Below, piece by piece: positions 9,057-18,236 of a DNA stretch of 64,000 nt. The DNA is from Aequorivita soesokkakensis. GTDB lineage: Bacteria > Bacteroidota > Bacteroidia > Flavobacteriales > Flavobacteriaceae. The stretch spans positions 372,001-436,000 of the forward strand of contig NZ_LXIE01000001.1 of assembly GCF_001641085.1 (NCBI RefSeq). Reading direction: 5' to 3'. Position 1 is the stretch's first letter. Every line of letters starts with the position of its first letter. Under the pieces are notes generated by a model. It had not been told where the DNA came from. It did not search any database and worked only from the letters and a program-made list of their open reading frames with translations. The translations under genes were made by a program, and so were the position numbers.

Positions 9057-11668
9057 ATTCCTTTCAACTTCAAATCAAACTCATCTTTCTTCCTTCCCAT
9101 TTCAGCCTCTTCATTATAAAAAGGCATACCAATAAGCTTAAATTCTTGGTTTTGGTATAGTTCTATTTTGGCTTCAATTTCTATTTCTAAAAGGAAATCT
9201 TCTTTCCAAATATCATTGTAAATAAGATGTTCTCCTTTGGGTTCTATGAAAAGTTGATATAATACCTCTGTATCGCCCTCCTTAGCGGTCATAAATAGCA
9301 CAAAATCGGGTTCAGTAGCTTTTGCATCACTAAACCTGTAAAGCTTAAAGAAACGCTCATTTCTCAATAAGTAAATATCTTTAAATCGTAGGCTTAGCTC
9401 ATCAATAACACCGTCAAAATATTTCACCAAAAATTTCTCTTCAGATGAACCATAATTTTCATTGTAAACATACCAATCCTTTTCTAATAGGTTAATGGCA
9501 TATTTTTGGTCTATATCTTGTCGCATTGTTGGTTTCCCCGTCTCCGCTGTTGTATTTGTATTTACAGAGAATGAAAGTTTCTTATTTCTAAAATACTTTC
9601 TTAACGGTTCTCTCTCAAAAGTCTTAGTGCCTCTATAATCTCCAAATAGGGTTGTAATTTCATTAGATATTTTATTGGCAATATCTATCACAATATCCAT
9701 TTTTTGTTTTGCGCTGAGGTCTTTAGTATCTTTTTTTAATCCTGTAACCTCAACCTTAATACCTCCAAAATATTTTTCATCAGTAACAAAGGAATCCATT
9801 GATTTTAGCTTAGGAAATAACCTTTTTAGATTGTCAAATCTATAAAATGGAATTTTATTCAATCCTTTTTTAATTAGAGTAGGATTCCAAACGCTGAAAT
9901 GATGAGTATTAGAAAAATTTGCTTCTATACGGTTCTGTCTAACAGATTCATTATCTAATAAGGTTGTTGATGCAGAACGATTTGTTTTTAAAGCATAAGT
10001 ATATCTTTTACCTATATTCGGTTCTTGGTATTCTAAGAGGGTTTTAGGATTGTTTTTTACTTTCTTATTTAGAAAAATAAAGCCATTCCTGTATAGGTTT
10101 GTAGCTTTAAATTCATCTTTTAAAATTAAATCTACCTCAACTTTCTCCTCTGGAAATAAGCCCATTTGACGTAATGCCGTATTAAGCTCTGTTATATATC
10201 TTGGATTATGGGAACAATGATAATGAAGTGTCTCACATACTCTTAAAACATTTTCAATATCATTATCATATTTCCTTTGGTCTATCTCTTGGTTTTCTTC
10301 TAATTTGAAAGGATAATACCTTGCTCCTCTCCCTATTAGCTGTGCCTCTTGAATGGTTGTTTTTCCTGGAGTTCCTCCTTTAGCGTCCCTTGTATCATAA
10401 AGCCTTACAATGTCGTAAAGGTTAAGAACGTCCCATCCCTCATTAAGTTTATCGACTGCAAAAACGGCTCTGTATTCGTTATCAAAATCTTCCAAACTAT
10501 TTATTGTAATCTGTTTTTGGTCAGTATCATTTGTTGAATTTACCGATATAATTTTATCCTCTGAAAAATCATCTTTAATTTCATCAACTAAACTCTGTAG
10601 TGATATGTCTAAGCTCTTAAAATAGTCTATTGCCTTATTTAGAATGTCGTTATCTAATTTGATGAGGTCTTTTAACTTTGCAGTATTTAACCCTCTTATA
10701 GCCTCTATAAATGCTTCTTCCATTTCGGCACTCTCAGCCGTTGTTTTGCTTTTAAACATTATAACAGGCTTTGCTAAAATACCATTTGAAGCAAATACCT
10801 TCTTTTTATACTGGCTTATAAGTATAGCGACTAAAGCACGTTGAATAGGCTCATAATCTACTTGGTTTGTCTGAACTTCTTTAGAATAACGGTCTTCTCT
10901 AAATTTAGATAATGGATAGTCATATAAAAGTTTGTCGGCATACTTTGAAGCAACGTTAGGATGGGTCAGCTCTAAGGTTGCTGTAAATTCCATCATGATA
11001 TTATTAATATTTGCTTTCATTATACGCTCTACAGTATATTCCCAACTTGTAACTGTGCTTTTTTCTGTTGCTGAAAGCTTCTTTTTAGTAAGGGTGTTTA
11101 TATGATGGGCTTCATCACTAATAAGTACTACTTCTTTATCTATAAAATCATCAAACGTAACGCTGTTTTCTCTTGGGTTGTTTAGCCTTGTATGTAAACC
11201 CTGAATAGTGGAAAAGAGCATATTAATATCATCTGGATTGGTACTTTCAAAGTTTTCAACCTCTGTAATATTTATATTTATCCCTTCAACATTAATTTCT
11301 GGATTAAATAGATACTTTGAGCTTTTTGGATTAAGAAAATTCTCTTTCGTTTTACGGATTATAGTATCTGTATTTACAAAGAATATGAAATTTCTATATC
11401 CTAATTTATATAGTTCTAAAATGGCTCCTGCCATTACCAGCGTCTTACCGCTTCCTGTAGCCATATGAAACAAAATCTGAGTAGGCTTTGCTCTTAATTT
11501 TGGATTGTTTAGATAATAATTAAAATAGGTGAAAGCTTCTATTTGATATGGTCTTGGCTCGTATCTTAAATTATTCTTTATTACAGCCGATAATGAAACT
11601 TCAATATCACCGTCCTCTACTTTTGATGCTATACGCCTGTCTAATCTTTGTATTTGCTCTGTAAACAT
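9053..11668 (-). CDS. res: type III restriction endonuclease Res subunit
   Basis: 871 residues from the ATG at 11668 (a TTG one codon earlier is also open). It is a superfamily 2 helicase: Walker A ATGSGKT near residues 70-76, DEAH box in LISDEAHH near 185-188, and motif VI QLIGRGARYYPF near 460. The C-terminal PD-(D/E)xK nuclease is visible as EPDFVLF followed by FIEPKGEH, the E-P-K pair being the catalytic end. With Mod it forms the ATP-dependent complex that cuts DNA with unmethylated sites. All key motifs are intact. It starts 4 bases after mod and overlaps the RES gene by 4 bases. Confidence 0.95.
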   Translation of the reverse strand: MFTEQIQRLDRRIASKVEDGDIEVSLSAVIKNNLRYEPRPYQIEAFTYFNYYLNNPKLRAKPTQILFHMATGSGKTLVMAGAILELYKLGYRNFIFFVNTDTIIRKTKENFLNPKSSKYLFNPEINVEGININITEVENFESTNPDDINMLFSTIQGLHTRLNNPRENSVTFDDFIDKEVVLISDEAHHINTLTKKKLSATEKSTVTSWEYTVERIMKANINNIMMEFTATLELTHPNVASKYADKLLYDYPLSKFREDRYSKEVQTNQVDYEPIQRALVAILISQYKKKVFASNGILAKPVIMFKSKTTAESAEMEEAFIEAIRGLNTAKLKDLIKLDNDILNKAIDYFKSLDISLQSLVDEIKDDFSEDKIISVNSTNDTDQKQITINSLEDFDNEYRAVFAVDKLNEGWDVLNLYDIVRLYDTRDAKGGTPGKTTIQEAQLIGRGARYYPFKLEENQEIDQRKYDNDIENVLRVCETLHYHCSHNPRYITELNTALRQMGLFPEEKVEVDLILKDEFKATNLYRNGFIFLNKKVKNNPKTLLEYQEPNIGKRYTYALKTNRSASTTLLDNESVRQNRIEANFSNTHHFSVWNPTLIKKGLNKIPFYRFDNLKRLFPKLKSMDSFVTDEKYFGGIKVEVTGLKKDTKDLSAKQKMDIVIDIANKISNEITTLFGDYRGTKTFEREPLRKYFRNKKLSFSVNTNTTAETGKPTMRQDIDQKYAINLLEKDWYVYNENYGSSEEKFLVKYFDGVIDELSLRFKDIYLLRNERFFKLYRFSDAKATEPDFVLFMTAKEGDTEVLYQLFIEPKGEHLIYNDIWKEDFLLEIEIEAKIELYQNQEFKLIGMPFYNEEAEMGRKKDEFDLKLKGI

Positions 11669-11672
11669 CAAT

Positions 11673-13631
11673 CTAAAATTTTGTATTATAGAATGATTTA
11701 TTTAGTGCTTTAACCTCATCACTAATCTCAAAGGTTTCATCTTCTATTTCGCTGAGGTTTACATAAAGTTGGTTCTTGTCTAAGATTTCATTGAGATACT
11801 TTTGCATATACTCAATTGTTGCCGTCTTAAAAGCATCTATACGGGTGTCGAATACCTCTGCATCAAATTGGTAAGACAAAAAAGCTTTATACTTCATTTC
11901 TTGCCATATTTCAACTAAACGCTCTTTGGTTTTAGCCTCCTGTATTTGTTCTATATATTTTTGATTGTATTGTAGTAACTCAGCATATACAAATGAGCCT
12001 CCACCGTTCCAATTTAAAGACTTTGAAATTCCACCATTTTCACCATTAATTACTTTCTGAAGTCTTAGAAAAGGTAACTCTTCAATATAATCCATTTGCT
12101 CTATACCAATATATCTTCTATTCATTTTATGAGCTACTGACGCAGTTGTTCCAGAACCTACAAAAAAGTCCAAAACAATTTCATTCTTGGTTGTGGCCAT
12201 ATTAATTATCCTATATAAAAGCTCTTCTGGTTTTTTTCCATTTGTAAAACTAACGCCTCCCTCGTTTTGGGTATTTTGAAAGTCAATATCATCCCAAAAA
12301 TCACAAAGCAACATTCCAAAATCATTATCAATTTTTCCATTATATATTACTTCGTGAATACTTTTTGATAGAGGTGTAAGTTGTCTCCCATTATAAAACA
12401 TTGTTTCATTTTCTAAATTTTCATTTATGACTAAAACTTTATCTTTTAATTTGCGAGATTGATTTTTTAACTCTTCATTTTTATGTGATTGTGTTTGACA
12501 TATTCTATTTGCTTCTTTTAGATAAAACTCCCTATGTTTTTTGTTGTCTATATCAAAATCTTTTAGGGATTGTTCAGCTTCCAGAATTTTATCTGCTTTT
12601 AATTTTTCTAATAACGATATTACAGTATTATCTTTTTTATTAAGATAATAATTAAAGTGTGTGTCCCACTTTTCTTTTCTTTTATATTGGGGGATAAATG
12701 AAGCTGAAGAGCTTTTTCTATAAACTAAAATAAAATCTTTTTGCTTAATTATTGTCTTATCTCTATGAGCAGTTTTTGTACCGCTTGGAGTAGATGACTT
12801 TACGGCAATTGTATTTACATAATTCTCTCTATTAAAAATTTCATCACATAAAATTTTCATGTAAGCCTCTTCAATTTGGTCTAAATGAATAAATATTAAA
12901 CCATCATCTTTCATTAATTCTTTTGCAATACTTAATCTATTACTCATAAAAGTTAACCACGTTGAATGGTTGAAACTATCGTTATATTTAAAAGAATCAT
13001 TATTAGTATTAAATGGTGGGTCTATATAAATTAATTTAATTTTCCCTCTATGCGTTTTAAGTAATGAAGCTAAACAAAGTAAATTATTACCTTTTAAAAT
13101 TAGATTGTCATTTGGAGTTATGACTTCAACCTTGTGTTCCCCATCTTTATCATATTTTTTAAAGTTGGTGAAAACTTTTGGAGATAAAAGCCTATCTACA
13201 TTATCTGGCGCTAAGGTTTCATTCCAGAAAACTTCATTGCGTTTTTGGTCTTCTTTAGTTTGCCCTCCTTCTAATATGCAATCTTTATGAGGAAAAGCCA
13301 ATACAACGTCTTTAGAGCCTGTAATATAATTATCTAAATAATCATCATTTACAACCAATCCAATTTTATTTTTAAAAACTGTATAACTGTCTGGAAGAAA
13401 AGATTTGTTATTTACGAAGCGTTGGAATTTTATTTTATCAAAAATTAAAACCTCATCGACTTTTTGAAAGAAGTGCTTTTTGAAAGTATCAGTACTTAAT
13501 AAGAGCCTTATTAACTTAGGTTCTACTTTTAGAGCTAATTCTATAATTTTATTTTTGTTGAGGTGTCCATCAACTACTAAATTCTCTTCATTTTTAAGTA
13601 GCTTTATGAGGTCTTCTTGTAAGTTTTGCAT
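11673..13631 (-). CDS. mod: type III DNA modification methylase Mod (N6-adenine)
   Basis: 652 residues from the ATG at 13631. A TTG 11 codons upstream is possible, but a TACATTTG promoter element at 13662-13669 would leave it outside the transcript. Motif IV DPPF lies near residues 204-207 ([13 protein letters not shown]) and the AdoMet motif FVGSGTTA lies near the C-terminal third. This order (catalytic motif first) is that of beta-class N6-adenine methylases. The region between them is the target-recognition domain and sets the unknown recognition site. It both protects host DNA and directs Res. First gene of the mod-res-RES operon. Confidence 0.95.
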   Translation of the reverse strand: MQNLQEDLIKLLKNEENLVVDGHLNKNKIIELALKVEPKLIRLLLSTDTFKKHFFQKVDEVLIFDKIKFQRFVNNKSFLPDSYTVFKNKIGLVVNDDYLDNYITGSKDVVLAFPHKDCILEGGQTKEDQKRNEVFWNETLAPDNVDRLLSPKVFTNFKKYDKDGEHKVEVITPNDNLILKGNNLLCLASLLKTHRGKIKLIYIDPPFNTNNDSFKYNDSFNHSTWLTFMSNRLSIAKELMKDDGLIFIHLDQIEEAYMKILCDEIFNRENYVNTIAVKSSTPSGTKTAHRDKTIIKQKDFILVYRKSSSASFIPQYKRKEKWDTHFNYYLNKKDNTVISLLEKLKADKILEAEQSLKDFDIDNKKHREFYLKEANRICQTQSHKNEELKNQSRKLKDKVLVINENLENETMFYNGRQLTPLSKSIHEVIYNGKIDNDFGMLLCDFWDDIDFQNTQNEGGVSFTNGKKPEELLYRIINMATTKNEIVLDFFVGSGTTASVAHKMNRRYIGIEQMDYIEELPFLRLQKVINGENGGISKSLNWNGGGSFVYAELLQYNQKYIEQIQEAKTKERLVEIWQEMKYKAFLSYQFDAEVFDTRIDAFKTATIEYMQKYLNEILDKNQLYVNLSEIEDETFEISDEVKALNKSFYNTKF

Positions 13632-13661
13632 TTTATAAATCGAAGTATTGATTAGTTTTCT

Positions 13662-13669
13662 CAAATGTA
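13662..13669 (-). promoter_or_regulatory. candidate -7 element for the mod-res-RES operon
   Basis: On the minus strand it reads TACATTTG, matching the Bacteroidota -7 consensus TAnnTTTG. It lies about 30 bases before the chosen mod ATG. No clear TTTG is seen at the -33 position, so confidence is modest. Confidence 0.4.
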
Positions 13670-13700
13670 CTAAACTTTATAAAATGGATTTGTATGAAAC

Positions 13701-14729
13701 CTACTTTCTAATTAAGTTAATATTATGAGTTAGTATAGCCTGTAAATGAGATGGCATTTTATAATCTGTAAGCACTTCTCCTGTAATGTTATCAATCCAA
13801 TCAGAACTCTCAGCATCATACTCCCATTCTCTATAATTAGATAATAGCTTTGCAGGTGTATATTTTGGTTTAATATTTTTAGGTGCATTAAAACCAAATC
13901 TATCAAATATGCGTTTTCCTTTCATTGCACTTAAGATTGTATCTAAAGCTTTTAAATAAATTTGAGCTGTATCTGTCTCTTTTGCTTTCTTCTTTAAATC
14001 TGGCTCAGTAAAAATTTTACTTCCATATTTTATAATTTCAATTAAACCCGTTTCTAAATTCCTTACTGGCTGTAAATTTTGAGACCATCTTAAGGTATAT
14101 CCCTTTTTACTTCTGCTTAACCATTCTTCTAAAATTACCTCAGCCATCCATTTTTCTTTAGTGATTATATGAAAATGCGGATTGTAGGTATTCTTAACGG
14201 GATTAAAATTACTTTCTAAAGATTTTACTCCTACTAATTTTTGTCCTTTGCCCCGTTGGTATTTTTTTCTATGTTTTTCAATTATTTTCTGAAAGGTTCT
14301 TAGCATAGAGTTTATATAGGCTTTTAATTGTTGAGAGGTACAGGCTTTTACAGTTAACGTTAAGAAATATGGCTCTTTCCATTCTTTCATTATTGGATAG
14401 TATTTATTTATCATTTCACCTTTACGATTGGCACAACACAAAGTGCAAAATCTATTTTTACAGTACTTACCGTATAACCTACCATCTGCTGTAATAATAT
14501 TTTGTTGGCAGTAGTAAGTATTCCAATACGATTTTTCTAATTCTGTCTCTCCGTTTTCCTGAGCTAATGAGATGAGGTTTAACATCATTATTTGAGTAAT
14601 GGTTTTTCGTTTTGCTCTTCCTTTTAAAGCCTCTTTTTTGCTGAGGTCTGAACCTTCTCCATTGACAATAACATTGTTTTGTCCTGTTTTGCTTGTCCCG
14701 TTTTGTGCTAATGTATAGATATTACCCAT
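13701..14729 (-). CDS. HUH-type rolling-circle replication initiator (Rep)
   Basis: 342 residues with the three motifs of small-plasmid Rep proteins. Motif 1 is FLTLTV (122-127). Motif 2 is the metal-binding NPHFHII, with His185 and His187 separated by one bulky residue. Motif 3 is EIIKYGSK with the likely nicking Tyr235. A cysteine-rich segment (Cys90, 95, 98, 99) before motif 1 resembles the zinc-finger region of Bacteroidota Rep proteins. Such enzymes nick a double-strand origin and start rolling-circle replication. In an integrated element the protein could replicate the excised circle or act as a relaxase-like initiator. No origin hairpin is identified with confidence. Confidence 0.85.
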   Translation of the reverse strand: MGNIYTLAQNGTSKTGQNNVIVNGEGSDLSKKEALKGRAKRKTITQIMMLNLISLAQENGETELEKSYWNTYYCQQNIITADGRLYGKYCKNRFCTLCCANRKGEMINKYYPIMKEWKEPYFLTLTVKACTSQQLKAYINSMLRTFQKIIEKHRKKYQRGKGQKLVGVKSLESNFNPVKNTYNPHFHIITKEKWMAEVILEEWLSRSKKGYTLRWSQNLQPVRNLETGLIEIIKYGSKIFTEPDLKKKAKETDTAQIYLKALDTILSAMKGKRIFDRFGFNAPKNIKPKYTPAKLLSNYREWEYDAESSDWIDNITGEVLTDYKMPSHLQAILTHNINLIRK

Positions 14730-14761
14730 TTTAGAAGTTGAGTTTAGAGATATAAAAAAGG

Positions 14762-15049
14762 CTAAGACCTTTTGTATTTAAGGGTCTTAACCTCAGTTAA
14801 TGCTTTATCTAAATCACTTCTTTTTATGAGTAGAATCCTTCCTGCTTTTTGAGCTGGAATAATCCCTCTTTTAATGTAATTGTGGATAGACTGCTCAGAT
14901 ACTTTTAATACCTCAGCAGTTTCTTTTACCGTAAGATTTTCGCTTTGTTTGGGCTGAAGATGCTGAATTAGTTTTTCTTCAATAACCTTTTCAATTATTG
15001 AAATGAACTCATTCTTAGAAACATTTTGAACTTGAATTATACTTTCCAT
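14762..15049 (-). CDS. excisionase-like helix-turn-helix DNA-binding protein
   Basis: 95 residues from the ATG at 15049; the longer frame would start with TTG three codons earlier. The C-terminal half (LTVKETAEVLKVSEQSIHNY followed by IKRGIIPAQKAGRILLI) is a MerR/Xis-like HTH_17 domain with the wing GRILLIKRSDL. Proteins of this kind sit beside integrases in Bacteroidota elements and serve as directionality factor or regulator. Position between integrase and rep supports that. Whether it controls excision, rep transcription or both is not shown. Confidence 0.82.
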   Translation of the reverse strand: MESIIQVQNVSKNEFISIIEKVIEEKLIQHLQPKQSENLTVKETAEVLKVSEQSIHNYIKRGIIPAQKAGRILLIKRSDLDKALTEVKTLKYKRS

Positions 15050-15147
15050 CGCTAACAATTTTTAACCGTTAGGACGAAAGTACAATGAACTATAAGCCTA
15101 TATATGACAACCTAATAGCAACCTATACAACGTTGCTTAGGTTGTTA

Positions 15148-16587
15148 TTATTTACAATCTGAGAGGAGGCTTTGGAATATTGAAGTATAAGAATAATTTT
15201 TAGTGTTTTTATTGTAATAATCTTCTTTAAAGTTATTTGAAGACCTACTATAAGTGCCTTTATTTATTCTTATTCCAAAGTTTTTTTCAATAAATGTGTA
15301 AATTGATTTTGGGCTAATGATAAGATAGTTTTCAGTCTCTAAGACCACAAAAAGCGCAATAATCATTTGTTTTGTTTTGAACTCTTTAGTTTCAGTAAAA
15401 ACCCATTCAAATCCCTTGCCTTTTGGACTTATAAAGTTTGCCTTTATTAAAATATCAATGACAGATTCATAATCTTCTTTATTCTTAAACAATTTATAGA
15501 GTTCAAAATTATCTTCAAAATCCTTTTTAGTACTTGAACCGCTACTCTTTGTATTAGGCTTATCTTGTATATATGGGGTTATATCTTTAATGAATTTTTT
15601 TTCGGACTTAAACCATTGTTTGAGAACCTTAATATATCCTTTCCTATCTGAATAATCAATTGAGCTAATTTCAGATAGTTCTAATTCTCTATTATTTAGT
15701 ATTAAATCCATTTTGATTTTCTCAGAATCATTTAATAAACCTTTGTCAAATAACTTCTTGGCATTTACCTCAGTAATAATTTGTTTGGTAATTTGAATTA
15801 AGGTTTTTGTCAAATTCTCTTTAGTATGAAGTCTTGTGGTTGCAACACCATTATATTTATTAATTCTCAATTTATTCTCTAATATTGGAATTGTATTTCT
15901 AAAATGCTCTTTTAATGGTTTGAAATATTCTAAATCAAATGGGAAAGTTCTATACCATTTATCATACGTAGATAAGAGTAAATTTAAATCTCTTTCACCA
16001 AAGTCGTCATCTTGTGGTTTGGTGTCTTTAAATCTCAAATCTATAAAGTTTTGAATTTTATTAATTCTTTTTTGAAATTCGTCATTTGAAATTTTGTTAG
16101 AAGACGGGGAATTATCTTTTAATAAATCACTTAAGATATCAGGATAATAATTTATCATAAATGCACATCCATATTCAGGCGGAAAACTACCAAAACTGTC
16201 AATAACATATTTTAAATAATCAGTTATTTCATTAAGCCAATCATCCCTATCAATAAAATTAATCACGTGATGATAGCTATACATTATTTTATCTGCTATT
16301 TTATCTTCTAACCCTATATAATCTTCATTTCTATATAATGAGAAGTCTAATAGCTTCCTATGAGATTCACAGCAAAAAGGAAATATTTCAGTCGCTTTCT
16401 TTAATCTTGCAATTATATCCTTGCGTGTATTTCTGCAATTTTCACAATTTGAATAATTATGAGCGCCATCAACTGCAATAATGTCAAAGGGACGTTCAAA
16501 TTCTCCAATTTTACCCGTTAGCATTTTATGACCACAATAACTAACTTCAGATAACTCATTAAAAAATAATGTTTTATGTCTATTCAT
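15148..16587 (-). CDS. unknown 479-residue island protein
   Basis: I do not recognise a family. The N-terminus has a cluster of possible metal ligands: YCGHKML, NCENCRNTRK and FPFCCESH within the first 96 residues. The middle is charged and helical, and the last 110 residues form a compact region (YESVIDILIKANFISPKGKG through the C-terminus) that could be a winged-helix-like or adaptor module. Its ATG at 16587 directly abuts the integrase stop codon at 16588, so it is almost certainly translated from the integrase transcript. A role in integration, excision control or element maintenance is a guess from position. Confidence 0.8.
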   Translation of the reverse strand: MNRHKTLFFNELSEVSYCGHKMLTGKIGEFERPFDIIAVDGAHNYSNCENCRNTRKDIIARLKKATEIFPFCCESHRKLLDFSLYRNEDYIGLEDKIADKIMYSYHHVINFIDRDDWLNEITDYLKYVIDSFGSFPPEYGCAFMINYYPDILSDLLKDNSPSSNKISNDEFQKRINKIQNFIDLRFKDTKPQDDDFGERDLNLLLSTYDKWYRTFPFDLEYFKPLKEHFRNTIPILENKLRINKYNGVATTRLHTKENLTKTLIQITKQIITEVNAKKLFDKGLLNDSEKIKMDLILNNRELELSEISSIDYSDRKGYIKVLKQWFKSEKKFIKDITPYIQDKPNTKSSGSSTKKDFEDNFELYKLFKNKEDYESVIDILIKANFISPKGKGFEWVFTETKEFKTKQMIIALFVVLETENYLIISPKSIYTFIEKNFGIRINKGTYSRSSNNFKEDYYNKNTKNYSYTSIFQSLLSDCK

Positions 16588-17862
16588 TTATTTAACCTTT
16601 TTTAATTGAGCAGTTTCCATTTTCCAAACGGTGTGCATAAAATCCTTTTTATCATCATTATTAGGTTTATAGTACTTATTGAAAACCTCCAAACTCCTAT
16701 GACCCGTATAACTCATTATTACTTTGTCAGGAATCTTTTTGTTTTTCATTATTGTAATAAAGCTTCTTCTGGCAGTATGGGACGAAATACGCTCATATAA
16801 GGGGTTAATTTGCTCAATAAGCTCCTTCCCTATCATAATAGTTTTTTTTACGTCCTGAGTATAACCAACTAACTCAAACACCTCCTTTATATAATCGTTA
16901 AACTTTTGATTTGAAAGTTTAGGCAAATTATACTCATATTTTTTTAAGATGAAATTAGAAAAATCATTTAATGGTATTTCTAAACTTTTGTCTTTATTCT
17001 TTTCATCTCTGACCTTAATGCAACCGTCATAAATATCTTTCTTAGATACTTTAGAGTAATTACTTATTCTCATTCCAGTAGCACAACCAAATACAAATAA
17101 ATCCCTTACCTTTTCTAATCTTGGATTCTTGCTCAAATCAAAATTAAAAACCTCTTGCACTTGGTCTAAATTAAGAGCAACCTCATCAGTCTGTTGAGGT
17201 TTAGGAGCCTTAAATTTTTGAAAATCTACTTTATAAGTGTAATTATTTTCTAAAGCCCAATAAAGAAATGTTTTCATCAAACCAACGTTCCTTCTAAGCG
17301 TATTTGCAGAATGCTTTTTTTTAATAATACAATATTCTATAAAGGAATTATAAAACCCTTTATTTATTTGATTGAAATGTATTATTTTATTTCTGTTGCT
17401 CTGAAAATCTAATAGCAATTTTTTATTATACTCATACCTTTTAATAGTGGTATCGGAGTTCGCTTCTTCCGTAAAATCATTTTTCTTTTCTAAAAGAAAT
17501 AGCTCATATACCTCAAAAAACTTACTTCCTAAAGATTGAGTTCTCTTAAATTCTATATCAAAATCATTTTTAAAATCTGAAATGATAATTTCCCTATTTG
17601 ATAATTTATAACTCTGGACTAAATCAGAAAAGAAATTAGAGTATCTGTCTAATTGTCTCTTAACCCCTCTTTGCTTATTGGCGTGTTCAGTTCTGCCGTT
17701 TAAATTTTTTGGTTGTCTATTTTCAAAATCCCAATCTTCAGGTTTAATATGTTCTCCAGTAGAATATACAAATTTCCGTCCCTCATTTTTAAAATATGCT
17801 TTTAAGTAAATAAGAGATAAACCTTCTGCATTAGGCTTTTTCAAATTAAATGTTTTTTTCAT
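16588..17862 (-). CDS. int: tyrosine recombinase / integrase
   Basis: 424 residues, complete. The N-terminal arm-binding domain (about 1-95) includes YSTGEHIKPEDWDFENRQP, typical of Bacteroidota element integrases. A SAM-like core-binding domain lies at about 110-215. The catalytic domain has Arg265 (ATGMRISN), His362-x-x-Arg365 (SHTARRSF), His388 (TGHRSLE) and the nucleophile Tyr397. All catalytic residues are present, so the enzyme should be active. It lies at the distal end of the island, about 150 bases from the second attachment repeat, and probably recombines within the tRNA-Ser 3' end. Confidence 0.95.
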   Translation of the reverse strand: MKKTFNLKKPNAEGLSLIYLKAYFKNEGRKFVYSTGEHIKPEDWDFENRQPKNLNGRTEHANKQRGVKRQLDRYSNFFSDLVQSYKLSNREIIISDFKNDFDIEFKRTQSLGSKFFEVYELFLLEKKNDFTEEANSDTTIKRYEYNKKLLLDFQSNRNKIIHFNQINKGFYNSFIEYCIIKKKHSANTLRRNVGLMKTFLYWALENNYTYKVDFQKFKAPKPQQTDEVALNLDQVQEVFNFDLSKNPRLEKVRDLFVFGCATGMRISNYSKVSKKDIYDGCIKVRDEKNKDKSLEIPLNDFSNFILKKYEYNLPKLSNQKFNDYIKEVFELVGYTQDVKKTIMIGKELIEQINPLYERISSHTARRSFITIMKNKKIPDKVIMSYTGHRSLEVFNKYYKPNNDDKKDFMHTVWKMETAQLKKVK

Positions 17863-17875
17863 AGTACTAAATTAC

Positions 17876-17895
17876 GGGTGCCAGTATAGGTGTCA
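17876..17895 (+). repeat. terminal direct repeat of the island, right copy
   Basis: GGGTGCCAGTATAGGTGTCA, 19 of 20 identical to 8142-8161. It lies only 14 bases before the integrase start codon, so besides a possible arm-site role it could act as an operator through which integrase or the HTH protein controls int. Confidence 0.7.
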
Positions 17896-18004
17896 GTAAA
17901 TATACTATTTAATACTATAATTGAACTATAATAAGATATAAGGTTTTCAACAAAAGCCTGTATTTGTTGACATTACATATAATAAGTTCCAATAGTCAAT
18001 AAAA

Positions 18005-18032
18005 GGTTCAAATACCTCTTTCTCCGCAAAAA
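18005..18032 (+). repeat. attachment site, distal copy (tRNA-Ser 3' fragment)
   Basis: Direct repeat of the tRNA-Ser 3' end, identical over 18015-18032 and with two mismatches in the T-loop part. It has no 5' tRNA portion and is a recombination scar, not a gene. The 140 bases between the integrase start and this site hold the right terminal repeat and A+T-rich DNA; I see no gene there. Confidence 0.9.
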
Positions 18033-18065
18033 CCTGTAAACAGTGCGTTTACAGGTTTTTTTATT
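18030..18065 (+). terminator. rho-independent terminator beyond the distal attachment site
   Basis: Stem AAACCTGTAAAC / GTTTACAGGTTT with loop AGTGC, then a run of T. It probably was the tRNA-Ser terminator before the element integrated. The remaining 170 bases before acs show no supported gene. Confidence 0.85.
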
Positions 18066-18236
18066 TTATCAAAATTGCTTTAGGCCAAAACTTAGCTTCA
18101 TCAGGTTATATTCTAAAGCTGATTTTCAAGAAAATTTCTTCACAAAATTCATCTTTTCGTTTTCAGACTCATCCAATTTAAATATATTTCTAAATCAATT
18201 CAGCAACTTCAATATTAGTCAGAAAACCAATATGTC

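Larger units (their letters stand above)
8086..18014. mobile_element. integrative element (about 9.93 kb) in tRNA-Ser carrying a type III restriction system and a RES-domain gene
   Basis: The 18 bases CCTCTTTCTCCGCAAAAA (8086-8103), covering the 3' end of the tRNA-Ser gene, recur exactly at 18015-18032. The unit given here runs from the first copy up to the second. Between the copies every gene is on the minus strand: RES protein, res, mod, HUH Rep, HTH protein, unknown 479-residue protein and tyrosine integrase, the last next to the distal repeat. This is the layout of a tRNA-integrated island. The content looks more A+T-rich than the flanking genes. No relaxase, MobC or type IV secretion genes are present, so transfer would need help or the Rep protein. 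Boundaries are read directly; mobility today is inferred. Confidence 0.9.
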
